A DNA stretch of 64,000 nucleotides. Origin: Oribacterium sp. KHPX15. GTDB taxonomy: Bacteria > Bacillota > Clostridia > Lachnospirales > Lachnospiraceae. Positions 52,001 to 60,295 of the stretch are shown piece after piece; the stretch's first letter is position 1; every line of letters starts with the position of its first letter. Under the pieces are notes generated by a model. It worked only from the letters and a program-made list of their open reading frames with translations, searched no databases and was not told where the DNA came from. The position numbers were made by a program, and so were the translations under genes. The DNA lies in NCBI RefSeq assembly GCF_900107835.1, contig NZ_FNRG01000022.1, forward strand, positions 1 through 64,000, in the 5' to 3' direction.

Positions 52001-52166
52001 TGCAAAATACAATGAAGAAGCTCTCAAAACCGGAGGACTTACCATAGCCTGTGGAATGGCAAAGTATCATAACGAAGCAACCGTTGAAGAAGTCTTTGAA
52101 AGAGCTGATAAACGGATGTATGAAAACAAGCACTTTTTAAAGAAAATAAAAAGACAGCAACAATAA
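49002..52166 (+). CDS. PAS-GGDEF*-EAL-PAS-GGDEF dual c-di-GMP turnover protein
   Basis: 1054 residues, no membrane segment. The order is: PAS-like domain (about 1-130); degenerate GGDEF (150-310, SSDHF at 235-239); EAL (330-570, Glu355 in EEALSRW, SVNLSR, VIEITES, MDDYGSGYSS, IKIDM, VAEGVET); an insert of about 160 residues; a coiled linker and second PAS (770-880); and a canonical GGDEF (895-1050, RIGGDEFVV at 976-984). It should be able both to break and to make c-di-GMP, with PAS inputs deciding. The start is TTG 49002, 7 bases after AGGAGG. It is likely co-transcribed with the STAS-pseudokinase gene. Confidence 0.88.
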   Translation: MEKYRYCDEELKLMENSTVPFAVYQFLNKRVITIILSQGFIDLFGFEGMKKEDVYALMDNNMYRDTHPDDMASLGDAAYRFATEGGAYDVVYRSKKHGEYRIIHSYGRHIYKEDGTRLAFVWYTDQGAYVEDGKKEKDSLMNLLKNELAERSINVQTSHDYLTGLPAMTYFFELADEGCKRIRESGKTPVILFTDFNGMKVYNQNYGMEEGDKVLKSYADKLIGIFTHENCSRFSSDHFCIFTDLEKGLSAAKQLSSNNAGLDIEKKLHLRIGMYVYEDENISISGACDRAKVACDSGKNIFTSKLYVFDRKMMTTIENRQYVVENIDKAIKEGWIKVYYQPIIRTANGRVCHEEALSRWIDPVKGFLNPAEFIPALEESNTIFKLDLYVVDSVLKKMKDQASHGLYVVPQSVNLSRSDFYTCDIVEEVRKRVDEAGIPRDRLVIEITESIVGDDIEYMIDKIKRFKELGFKVWMDDYGSGYSSPMILQKVPFDLIKIDMQFVRQLEEGERAKIILTELVRMAMSLGMDTVAEGVETKEQAEFLKDIGCDMLQGYYFCKPVSLEEIIERNRKGIQIGFENPREEDYYTQLGKVNLYNLSISASDIHGGTSYFDTWPMVMTECKDGHIKIIKYNITFKTYTDELFPDFANTYEFDLSDFKGKNGELSLNAVLQCAKDGKRIILDDMTKDGKIIQIMAWRVAVNPVTKVSAVMVAVLSSTDQRGGFLDEKHNKELQRLSGEYEKLRKENVRLKEEADVTQKISELKKSVSDLLTNMPAMTFSKDVDTGKYLACNQAFADYAHKETPEGVVGLTDYEIFDEITARHFVEDDKKALSMSKPHIFFEDVPDAAGNPRQFQTTKLKFTDNTGRECLLGLCQDVTDAMKIKREYTEKLALVQNMAEIDALTGIKNRNAYETREDLMNLRIREHRQPEFAIVVLDVNDLKVINDTEGHEAGDKCICDACEIICRTFKRSPVYRIGGDEFVVISQDEDYERSDDLTGIIAKYNEEALKTGGLTIACGMAKYHNEATVEEVFERADKRMYENKHFLKKIKRQQQ

Positions 52167-52185
52167 TATATAGTTAACAAAAAGG

Positions 52186-52231
52186 AACGGTTCAGTGTCG
52201 ATTTTTTATAAATTCATGACGCTGAACCGTT
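52186..52231 (+). terminator. Hairpin terminator after the dual c-di-GMP gene
   Basis: A 12-bp stem (52186-52197 with 52220-52231) with a long loop and weak T tail. Confidence 0.65.
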
Positions 52232-52329
52232 TTACTTGTCGTTATGGATTTATCAACCAAAAAATTAACCAAATTAAAAATTATTTTTTTAACACATTTC
52301 ACAGATATTATTAAGTCTCCTGAAATCTA

Positions 52330-52358
52330 TTGAAACCGCTTTCAATTAATTCTAAAAT
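52330..52358 (+). promoter_or_regulatory. cstA promoter overlapped by a CcpA cre site
   Basis: TTGAAA (52330-52335), a 17-base spacer and TAAAAT (52353-52358). The palindrome TTGAAACCGCTTTCAA (52330-52345) covers the -35 and fits the cre consensus TGWNANCGNTNWCA at every position. CcpA binding here would block RNA polymerase, giving carbon catabolite repression. Confidence 0.8.
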
Positions 52359-52400
52359 AAATATGAAAATTTAATAAACAATCTACACAGGAGGTAATGT

Positions 52401-53900
52401 ATGATCAGTTTTTTGTTTTGTCTCTGTTTACTGGTTGCGGGCTATTTTACTTATGGTAAATTAGTCGACAACACCTTTGGTCCCGACGACCGTGAAACAC
52501 CGGCTGTCGCCATTAATGATGGAGTTGACTATGTTGTTTTACCACAGTGGAAGTTGTTCCTGGTTCAGCTTTTGAACATCGCAGGTCTTGGTCCTATTTT
52601 CGGTGCACTTCAGGGCGCTCTTTGGGGACCGATAGTATTTCTCTGGATCACCTTCGGTACAATTTTTGCCGGCGGCGTACATGATTACTTCTCAGGTATG
52701 CTGAGTGAGAGAAATAACGGTTATTCAATCGCAGAGGTAACAGGTAAGTATCTCGGAAATACCATGAAGTCCATCATGAGAGTTTTCTCTGTTGTTCTTC
52801 TTATTATGGTAGGTACAGTATTTGCTGTTGGTCCTGCAGGTCTTATTGTTCAGCTTCTTGCAAATAAGGGCGTGACCGGTGCATTTGCAAACACAGCTGT
52901 ATGGCTTGCCATCATCCTTACTTATTACTTCATCGCAACATTTATTTCCATCGACAAGATCATCGGTAAGATTTATCCTGTATTCGGTATCTGCCTTATC
53001 ATCATGGCGATCGGTGTTGTTATCGGACTTCCGTTAAATGGTTTCCATACACCTGAGCTTTGGGATCACTTCTATAACATGCATCCAAAGACAACTCCTG
53101 TATGGTCCTTCATGTTCATCACAGTTGCCTGCGGTGCTATCTCAGGTTTCCATTCAACCCAGTCACCTCTTATGGCAAGATGTCTTAAGTCCGAGAGACA
53201 GGGACACTTCGTATTCTACGGTGCGATGGTAGCCGAAGGCTGTATCGCTCTCGTATGGGCAGCGGCAGGTTGTTCACTCTATGCTGCTGAGGGCGGTCTC
53301 AATACAGGTCTTGCAGAGGCTCTTGCAGCAGGACAGTCAGCAGCTATCTATGATGTTTGTGTAAAGACCATGGGCAACGTCGGTGTTGTACTTGCAATGC
53401 TTGGTGTAGTTGCATGTCCTATCACTTCAGGTGATACAGCATTCCGTTCAGCAAGATATACAGTTGCAGACTGGATCAAGATGGATCAGGAGTCTTACAT
53501 GAACAGACTTAAGCTCTGCGTACCATTACTTGGATGCGGTGCATTCCTTGGTTTCGGAAACTCCTTTGGACTTTTCAGTTACGCAGTGATCTGGAGATAT
53601 TTCTCATGGACAAACCAGACTCTTGCTATGCTGGTTCTCTGGACAGGTGCAATGTATCTCGTAAGAGAGAAGAAGAACTACTGGGTATGTGCAGCTCCTG
53701 CAACTTTCATGTCAGCAGTATCAGCTACCTACTTCTCAATGGCTCCTGAATGCTTAGGTCTCATTCCTGTATTCACAAATAACAAGACATTTGCATATCC
53801 GTTTGGAATCATCGTTGCAGTATGCTTCCTTGGTCTTTTCCTTAAGGCAGCAAAGAAGTATAATCCCAATGTAAATGTTCATCATGCAGCACATGCATAA
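52401..53900 (+). CDS. cstA: Carbon starvation protein CstA family transporter
   Basis: A 499-residue polytopic membrane protein with about fifteen hydrophobic segments. Family marks are GPIFGALQGALWGP, GVHDYFSGMLSERNNGYSIAEV, GFHSTQSPLMARC and TSGDTAFRSARY. CstA proteins import pyruvate or peptides, mostly when better carbon sources run out; pyruvate is the best documented substrate for the related BtsT/CstA proteins. The length matches the shorter Firmicutes form. AGGAGG precedes the ATG, and the promoter carries a cre site, consistent with use under carbon limitation. A membrane protein of unknown function follows 15 bases downstream. Confidence 0.93.
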   Translation: MISFLFCLCLLVAGYFTYGKLVDNTFGPDDRETPAVAINDGVDYVVLPQWKLFLVQLLNIAGLGPIFGALQGALWGPIVFLWITFGTIFAGGVHDYFSGMLSERNNGYSIAEVTGKYLGNTMKSIMRVFSVVLLIMVGTVFAVGPAGLIVQLLANKGVTGAFANTAVWLAIILTYYFIATFISIDKIIGKIYPVFGICLIIMAIGVVIGLPLNGFHTPELWDHFYNMHPKTTPVWSFMFITVACGAISGFHSTQSPLMARCLKSERQGHFVFYGAMVAEGCIALVWAAAGCSLYAAEGGLNTGLAEALAAGQSAAIYDVCVKTMGNVGVVLAMLGVVACPITSGDTAFRSARYTVADWIKMDQESYMNRLKLCVPLLGCGAFLGFGNSFGLFSYAVIWRYFSWTNQTLAMLVLWTGAMYLVREKKNYWVCAAPATFMSAVSATYFSMAPECLGLIPVFTNNKTFAYPFGIIVAVCFLGLFLKAAKKYNPNVNVHHAAHA

Positions 53901-53915
53901 ATAACAGAGGTTAAA

Positions 53916-54923
53916 ATGTTTTTTACTCCTAAATGTCTCGGAACGACAACATTAACAAAAGAAGAACTGAAAGAAGATAAAGAAAAATGCCTGAAAGTAG
54001 GTCCCTGCGGACTTGGTGCTAAGGCACTTTATCTTAACAGTTTCTTTCTGGACAGAGTCTACTATATAAGCTACAAGGATATAAACAGATGCTTCAAACG
54101 AGTTGCCATGAGTAAGGGCGGCTTTACCGGAAAAGGTGTTTTCGGAAGTATGCCTTACCTGGTTGTGCAGTATGGCACCGGGCTTGAGAAACAGTGTAAT
54201 TTCAAGTTTGAAGAAGAAGTTGATATGTTCCTTGAGGAGCTTTCAAAGATCAGACCTGAGATGCCTCTTCACAGCGTGGAAGCTGAATACAAGCTGAGAA
54301 TGGCTGAAGAAGAGGAGCGGAAGAGATACTTAAAGGAGCTTTCTCCGGAACAGGAAAATTCCGTTAAGGTTTTAAGAGATGCTGAGGAGGTTGTCAAAGC
54401 TTATCCTAAGCAGTATACAAAACTGTCTGTAACTGCTAAACAGAAGCGCGTCATCGAACGCATAAGTCCAACCTATCAGAAAGTTGCACTGGTTATCCTG
54501 ATGCTTTCCATAGCTTCGGCACTGTTTGGTCTTTTTGCCCTTATCAAAGGGCAGGGCCTGGCCATTTACTTTGTGCTTTTTGGTTTCTCCTTCATCTTTA
54601 TCGTTATTTCCTCAAGGATACTTCCCACAGGAAGAAATAATAAAGCTTATGCGGAGAAAGAATGGGCAGACGCTCTTAAGGATATGTCTGAAACCATGAA
54701 GGATACTAAAGACTTCCCGGTTCCGCCTCAGTATGCACATCCTGTAGTTCTGGAGAGAATGATAAGAGTCATAAGAGAGGGCAGGGCTGACAGCGTTAGT
54801 GATGCCTTTACCATAATGAAGGAAGACCTTAAGAAGCTGAACAGCGATGTTACTGTTTCTCAAAAAGAATATGACGAAGTGGTCCAGGTTAAACCGATGT
54901 TTCTGGTGATGGACTACCAATAA
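53916..54923 (+). CDS. Conserved-looking membrane protein of unknown function downstream of cstA
   Basis: 335 residues. The N-terminal 115 residues form a soluble domain with a strand-turn pattern (YYISYKDINRCFKRV, PYLVVQYG) suggestive of a PH-like fold. A charged helical segment (110-175) is followed by two adjacent membrane helices (about 188-230) and a C-terminal helical domain rich in Lys/Glu. No known family is recognised. It follows cstA by 15 bases before the shared terminator, so the two are co-transcribed; it may assist CstA, but nothing in the sequence proves this. Confidence 0.75.
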   Translation: MFFTPKCLGTTTLTKEELKEDKEKCLKVGPCGLGAKALYLNSFFLDRVYYISYKDINRCFKRVAMSKGGFTGKGVFGSMPYLVVQYGTGLEKQCNFKFEEEVDMFLEELSKIRPEMPLHSVEAEYKLRMAEEEERKRYLKELSPEQENSVKVLRDAEEVVKAYPKQYTKLSVTAKQKRVIERISPTYQKVALVILMLSIASALFGLFALIKGQGLAIYFVLFGFSFIFIVISSRILPTGRNNKAYAEKEWADALKDMSETMKDTKDFPVPPQYAHPVVLERMIRVIREGRADSVSDAFTIMKEDLKKLNSDVTVSQKEYDEVVQVKPMFLVMDYQ

Positions 54924-54934
54924 AAGATTTTGTT

Positions 54935-54975
54935 CAGGGAGAATGCTGATGATGTCAGCATTCTCCCTGTTTTTT
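54935..54975 (+). terminator. Terminator of the cstA operon
   Basis: A perfect 15-bp stem (54935-54949 with 54955-54969), a 5-base loop and six T. Confidence 0.95.
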
Positions 54976-55096
54976 ACATTTTGAAAAGGAAAGCTGAACT
55001 TCCCACATTCAGCAGAAAGCCAAACAGAAAGTTCTTCTTTTATTCCTTTTGTGAAGAATAATTTCTAAATAGAAAATCAAATATTATTATTATAAA

Positions 55097-55155
55097 TATA
55101 AAGTCGATAAAATATGTAGCGAGTTAGGCTACATTTCGGCTTTATATTTTTTTTA
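55097..55155 (+). promoter_or_regulatory. Structured leader with terminator-like hairpin before the nucleotidase gene
   Basis: An outer 10-bp stem (55097-55106 with 55137-55146) encloses an inner 7-bp stem (55114-55120 with 55128-55134) and is followed by eight T. It stands 31 bases before ATG 55187 and after a separate strong terminator, so it may be an attenuator or an undescribed leader element rather than a plain transcript end. Confidence 0.5.
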
Positions 55156-55186
55156 TATATTTTTGATCACAACGAGGTGACGATAC

Positions 55187-57004
55187 ATGCTTAAATCCAA
55201 TTTTAAACGTTCTTTACGTACCTTACTTTCCATAACAACAGCCATGATGCTGATGACCGGCTGTATGGATCAGATACCGGAAATACAGGTCACTCCGGAG
55301 GAGACTTCAACAGGAGAAACCAAAACCACAGAAACCACTGCTGCCGGTGTAGAGTCCGGCGGAACTATGGCAGAAGGCAAAGAAGGGGCCGCTGATACCA
55401 AAGAACCGGAAAAGAACGGAGAAGTAGTGCTTCTCTTTACAAGTGATGTTCATTGCGGAATGGATAAAGGCTTCGGCTATGCGGGGCTTCAGGATGTGAG
55501 AGATAAATTTGATGCTGAAGGCTATACTACCATGCTTATTGATGACGGAGATTTTATTCAGGGAGAAGCAGTGGGAACTCTCACAAAGGGCGAAGATCTC
55601 GTAAAGCTTATGAATTCCCTCAATTATGACTTTGCTGTGGTTGGAAATCATGAATTTGATTACGGTATGGATCAGTTCATGAAGATCTCTGAAATGGCAA
55701 ATTTCCCCCTCATAAGCTGTAACTTCAGAAAAAACGGTGAGCTTGTTTTTGAACCATATGTCGTTAAGGAAATTTGCGGAATAAAAATCGGCTTTGTGGG
55801 TGTAACAACCCCCACAACCATCACTACATCAACTCCAAAATTCTTCCAGGATGATAAGGGTGAATATATCTACGATTTCATGCAGGATGACACCGGAGAT
55901 ATGCTCTACGAAGCAGTACAGAAGTCAGTGGATGATGTAAGAGCACAGGGGGCTTCCTATGTATATCTTGTGGGACATCTCGGCATGTATGATGATGTAC
56001 GTCCATGGACTTATGCAGATGTAATTTCACACACAAGTGGTATAGATGTTTGTTTTGATGGTCATAGTCATGACACTGAACATGTGGTCATGAAGGATAA
56101 GGATGGTAAAGACGTACCAAGATTTGGTCTGGGTACAAAGCTCAATGTCATCGGCTACAGCCACCTCAATAAAGATAAGGGCATAGTCGATACCAACGTT
56201 TGGAGCTGGGCAAATGATGTTTCTCTGCCTGATCTTCTGGGAATAAAAAATAAGATTTCAAAGGAAATTGATAATGATGATTCAGATGTGAACAAACTTA
56301 TGGGAAAGGTGGTAGCCCACTCATCCGTAGAACTGACTGTAAACGATCCAAGGGAAAAGGATTCAAAGGGACAGCCTGTAAGAATGGTGCGACGTGCCGA
56401 AACAAATCTCGGCGATCTCTGTGCCGATGCTTACAGAGATCAGACAGGAGCTGATATCGGAATCATAAACGGCGGAGGCATCAGAGCCGGGATACAAAAA
56501 GGTGATGTTACTTACGGCGACATAATCAATGTAAATCCTTTCGGAGATACCATCGTTGTTATAGAAGCTAAAGGACAGCAGATCATTGATGTTCTTGAAT
56601 GGGGCGCAAAAAACATTCCTGATGAAGACGGAGGTTTTATACAGGTTTCCGGATTAAGTTACGAAATAGATGCCTCTGTCAAAAGCGGAGCTAAAAAAGA
56701 TGACAAAGGTATGTGCACGGGATTTGAGGGTAAGCGCCGTGTTAAAAATGTAAAAGTCGGAGATAATCCTATAGATCCTTCCAAGACCTACACCGTGGCC
56801 GGCATTAACTACCTTCTTCAGGAAAACGGAAACGGAATAACATCTTTCGACGGCTGCAAGGTAGTACAAAACAACCAGAAACTGGATAATCAAATATTGA
56901 TAGATTACATTACAGAGACATTAAACGGAGAGATCGGAGACGAGTACAAAGATCCCTATGGGCAGGGAAGGATCGTGATACATGATGAAGGAGAGAATTC
57001 ATAA
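55187..57004 (+). CDS. 5'-nucleotidase / 2',3'-cyclic phosphodiesterase lipoprotein
   Basis: 605 residues. A lipobox ends at Cys26 (MTGC), followed by a Thr/Glu/Gly-rich linker to about 75. A calcineurin-like metallophosphatase domain carries SDVHCGMD, DDGDFIQGE, VVGNHEFDYG, VGHLG and GHSHDTE, the full set of metal ligands. A 5_nucleotid_C domain (about 375-590, NGGGIRAGI) completes the UshA/YfkN architecture. It should dephosphorylate extracellular nucleotides on the outer membrane face for salvage. GAGGTGA precedes the ATG. The pel operon begins 67 bases downstream without a visible terminator. Confidence 0.92.
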   Translation: MLKSNFKRSLRTLLSITTAMMLMTGCMDQIPEIQVTPEETSTGETKTTETTAAGVESGGTMAEGKEGAADTKEPEKNGEVVLLFTSDVHCGMDKGFGYAGLQDVRDKFDAEGYTTMLIDDGDFIQGEAVGTLTKGEDLVKLMNSLNYDFAVVGNHEFDYGMDQFMKISEMANFPLISCNFRKNGELVFEPYVVKEICGIKIGFVGVTTPTTITTSTPKFFQDDKGEYIYDFMQDDTGDMLYEAVQKSVDDVRAQGASYVYLVGHLGMYDDVRPWTYADVISHTSGIDVCFDGHSHDTEHVVMKDKDGKDVPRFGLGTKLNVIGYSHLNKDKGIVDTNVWSWANDVSLPDLLGIKNKISKEIDNDDSDVNKLMGKVVAHSSVELTVNDPREKDSKGQPVRMVRRAETNLGDLCADAYRDQTGADIGIINGGGIRAGIQKGDVTYGDIINVNPFGDTIVVIEAKGQQIIDVLEWGAKNIPDEDGGFIQVSGLSYEIDASVKSGAKKDDKGMCTGFEGKRRVKNVKVGDNPIDPSKTYTVAGINYLLQENGNGITSFDGCKVVQNNQKLDNQILIDYITETLNGEIGDEYKDPYGQGRIVIHDEGENS

Positions 57005-57071
57005 GCACATTCAACTGATTCATCTGTAAATCTATCGTCCGTCGAAACAGGTTACTCTAAAAGGTGAGTAC

Positions 57072-59255
57072 ATGAAATATATCAAAACAAAAGAAGACTC
57101 AACTTCCTGTATCTTGATCGCAGGAAATACCAATTGTCTTGAAACGGAAACACTTAACCATATTGCGGATTATTACAGAGTTGTCATCATTTCTGACGAC
57201 TCTGATAATGTTGCCCCGATTAAGCTTTCCGCTAAATATTCAAAAAGAATAAAGACCTATAAAGAGGATCTCTCCTCTGATAACTGTAAAAAAATATTTC
57301 ACGCTTTTTCACCGGACACAGTATGGTATTTTTCAGGTTATACAGATGGGTGTGATGGTCTCAGAGACGAAAACAAGAAATTGTCGGCTCTGATCCATAA
57401 CTGTTCTGCAATCGGAGTTCAGAAGCTGATTTTTATATCCTCCGTCAGCAGCCTTAACTACTACTACAAGGATACCGTCAACGGCAAAGTGAAGATTTAT
57501 CTGTCTGAAACCGGATTCGAATGCAGTCAGCTTGAAAATCTTTGCAGATACAGCTCCACAAAAAACTATTTGAAATACATAATCCTGAGAGCTCCTTACC
57601 TGTACAGCAAATATAATAATACTAAAAACTATCTGGGCAGTCTCTTCAGCAGGATGGAAGAGATCGAACCTATAGTTTTTCCTTATGATGCCTCCGGAAA
57701 GGTTGATTTTCTTTCTGTTCGCGACATTACAGAGCTTTTAATGTTTATAACCGAGGAAACCCTGGATGATGCAGGAACCTACACATTAACCTCGGATTCA
57801 GGACTTACTTATCAATCATTTGCAGAATTACTTAAAAAATGTGAACCTTCAACACAGGCAAGCTTTTCCGAAGGAAAGCCCTGCGTTTTGGAGCTTGATG
57901 AGAAAAACGAAAACAGAAATATAAGAAAAGAGTATGGTTTCATCCCTTTGGATAACATTGTAGAAAACCTGAATGACTTCTATAAGATATACATTCAAGG
58001 ACTGAATAAAGAAGTAAATATTCTTGAAAAACTTTTGGAGAGGATGCCTAAGCTTCCGCACATAGCATTGGCAGTTACCGAAACACTGGTTCTGTTTGTC
58101 ATCATCCAGCTGCTTTTACCTTATACTTCAGATAATACGCTTTTTAAATATGTGGATCTGAGACTTTTCTTCGTAGTCATACTGGGTGTTACCTACGGAA
58201 TGATACCGGGAATGCTTGCGGGACTTCTGATGTGTTTTTCATTGATATACTCTTATTCTCAGATAGGGATCACGATCAAGATGCTTTTTTACAATATGGA
58301 CTACTGGCTTCCCTTCGCCATTTATCTGATGACCGGAGCCATTACGGGCTATCTTGTAAGTACAAAGGATCAGAAACTGAAATTTGCTGAGGATGAGGCA
58401 ATTTCCCTTCACAACAAATACTCCTTCCTGAATGATGTTTATATGTCAGTCATAAACAACAAGGAAGAGTACAAACGTCAGATACTTGGTTATCAGGACA
58501 GTTTCGGAAAGATATTCGAAGCAGTTCACAGTCTGGACAGTTCAGTACCTGAGAAGATCTTTATGAACAGCATTGAAACTCTGGAAAATATCCTGGACAA
58601 CCACACTATAGCAATTTATACCCTGGATAAATTCCAGAGATACGGAAGACTGGTGGCATGTTCAAGAGAGCTTCTGACGGATCAGCCTAAATCTCTGAAT
58701 ATTGAACAGATAAGTGATGTTTATGAGGTGATCAAAAACCGTGGGACCTGGAAAAACATTGATTTCAAAGAGGAGCTTCCCACCTATGCCTACGGAATCC
58801 TGGATGAGGGAAAAGTCCGTATCATGATTTGTATTTATAAAGCTTCACAAATGCAGATGGGGCTTTACTACATGAATCTTTTCACCATCATCTGCCATCT
58901 TATAAGATTCTCCTTTATAAGAGCACTGAGATACCAGACTCTTATGGAAGAAAACAAATACTTTGAGAATACCGGAATCCTTAAGCCTGAGTTTTTCATA
59001 TCCGAGCTTAAAGCCCAAAGGAATATGGCGGATAAGGGCATCGCAAGTCATGTGCTATTGAAGCTGCATTCCTTCAACATTGTTGAAACCGATAAAAAGC
59101 TGGGACATCTCATACGTCATACCGATTCCCTGGGAATAGGAGAGGATGGAAAATATTATCTTCTGATGAGACAGATCAATCCCAATGTATTCAAGATCAT
59201 AGATCAGCGTCTCAGGGAAAATGGTATCGAGTTTACAGTTGTGGAAGGAGTGTGA
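57072..59255 (+). CDS. pelD: PelD c-di-GMP receptor fused to an NDP-sugar epimerase-like domain
   Basis: 727 residues. Residues 10-315 resemble the NAD-dependent epimerase fold (ILIAGNT first strand, IFISSVSS, a YSSTKNYLKY motif with Tyr and Lys, ILRAPYLYS, VDFLSVRDI), but the first glycine loop is poor. Four membrane helices follow (about 335-430), then a GAF domain (about 475-605) and a degenerate GGDEF domain (630-727). The GGDEF loop is EDGKYY, so it cannot make c-di-GMP. RHTD at 682-685 sits exactly five residues before it, the RxxD I-site by which PelD binds c-di-GMP. It should switch on Pel polymerisation when c-di-GMP is high. First gene of the pel operon. Confidence 0.88.
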   Translation: MKYIKTKEDSTSCILIAGNTNCLETETLNHIADYYRVVIISDDSDNVAPIKLSAKYSKRIKTYKEDLSSDNCKKIFHAFSPDTVWYFSGYTDGCDGLRDENKKLSALIHNCSAIGVQKLIFISSVSSLNYYYKDTVNGKVKIYLSETGFECSQLENLCRYSSTKNYLKYIILRAPYLYSKYNNTKNYLGSLFSRMEEIEPIVFPYDASGKVDFLSVRDITELLMFITEETLDDAGTYTLTSDSGLTYQSFAELLKKCEPSTQASFSEGKPCVLELDEKNENRNIRKEYGFIPLDNIVENLNDFYKIYIQGLNKEVNILEKLLERMPKLPHIALAVTETLVLFVIIQLLLPYTSDNTLFKYVDLRLFFVVILGVTYGMIPGMLAGLLMCFSLIYSYSQIGITIKMLFYNMDYWLPFAIYLMTGAITGYLVSTKDQKLKFAEDEAISLHNKYSFLNDVYMSVINNKEEYKRQILGYQDSFGKIFEAVHSLDSSVPEKIFMNSIETLENILDNHTIAIYTLDKFQRYGRLVACSRELLTDQPKSLNIEQISDVYEVIKNRGTWKNIDFKEELPTYAYGILDEGKVRIMICIYKASQMQMGLYYMNLFTIICHLIRFSFIRALRYQTLMEENKYFENTGILKPEFFISELKAQRNMADKGIASHVLLKLHSFNIVETDKKLGHLIRHTDSLGIGEDGKYYLLMRQINPNVFKIIDQRLRENGIEFTVVEGV

Positions 59256-59257
59256 GC

Positions 59258-60292
59258 ATGATCCTTTTAATGATTTTATTTACACTTCATTACCTCATCT
59301 GTTTAGCTTTGTTTATCCTTATGAAGCTCAGAAGACTCCATCACAGCTACGTTAACCTTTTTATAGCTGTTTTTATCCCTATATTCGGTCTTATCTTTAT
59401 GCTGGCGAAAAAATCTTCTGATATACGAAGTGACAGAACCGCCTTTGATATTGATCTGGAAGTAAAGCCTGATGACGATGAAAAAATCCTGAACGCTTCA
59501 TCAGATTTGAAATTTGAAGATGCTGACGACGAAGAAGATTCTTCAAAACCGGAAGCTGCAGAAGATGCTACACGTTCATCCGGCGGCGACACAATGATGG
59601 ATGTAATAAGTGATATAAAAAAGAGTATCGTTATAAGTGATGACAGCGCAGCAGGAAATGTTGTTCCGCTTTCGGAAGCCCTTGCCATAAATGATACAAA
59701 AACCAAGAGAGCTCTTATCATCGATCTCCTTTACTCGAATCCGACTGATTTTGTCCAGCAGCTTTTCTATGCAAAATCAAACGGTGACACTGAGGTTGTA
59801 CACTATGCAGCAACGGCACTTACCGAAATACAAAAAGATTTTGACCTTAAGTTAAACGATCTTTTAAACAAAAAAGCCTTGTATCCCGATGATCATAAAC
59901 TTGATCTGGATTACATGAACCTGCTTGAAAAATACATTGCAAGCGGACTTCTCAGCGGTGAGAGACTGAAGAGTAATCTGAGAAAATTCTCCGATCTCAT
60001 AGCTGGTGAGCTGATGAAGGATAATGTCAAGGGACGATGGTCACTCATAAACAAAAAAGCCAATGCAGATCTTCAGTTACAGGACCTTAAGGCTTTATAT
60101 GAAGACATCGATTACATGACCAAACGATGGCCTGAAAGAGAAGGAATCTACATCTATTTACTTCACTGGGCCATATTGAAAAAGAACAGAACTCTTATCA
60201 ATGACATAATAAGTCAGATAAAAAAGAAAGTTGAATACATTCCGGAAGAACTCAGAGATCTGATGGATTTCTGGGATGAGAAGGCCTGTTAG
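59258..60292 (+). CDS. pelE: PelE-like membrane/TPR protein
   Basis: 344 residues with two membrane helices at the N-terminus (about 1-19 and 29-48), an acidic linker (60-110) and a helical repeat region (115-344, TPR-like; FVQQLFYAKSNGDTEVVHYAATAL and later helices). Topology and position between pelD and the pelA-like gene fit PelE, which bridges PelD to the synthase complex in the membrane. ATG 59258 lies 7 bases after GAAGGAG; GTG 59252 overlaps the pelD stop and is less likely. Confidence 0.82.
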   Translation: MILLMILFTLHYLICLALFILMKLRRLHHSYVNLFIAVFIPIFGLIFMLAKKSSDIRSDRTAFDIDLEVKPDDDEKILNASSDLKFEDADDEEDSSKPEAAEDATRSSGGDTMMDVISDIKKSIVISDDSAAGNVVPLSEALAINDTKTKRALIIDLLYSNPTDFVQQLFYAKSNGDTEVVHYAATALTEIQKDFDLKLNDLLNKKALYPDDHKLDLDYMNLLEKYIASGLLSGERLKSNLRKFSDLIAGELMKDNVKGRWSLINKKANADLQLQDLKALYEDIDYMTKRWPEREGIYIYLLHWAILKKNRTLINDIISQIKKKVEYIPEELRDLMDFWDEKAC

Positions 60293-60295
60293 AAA

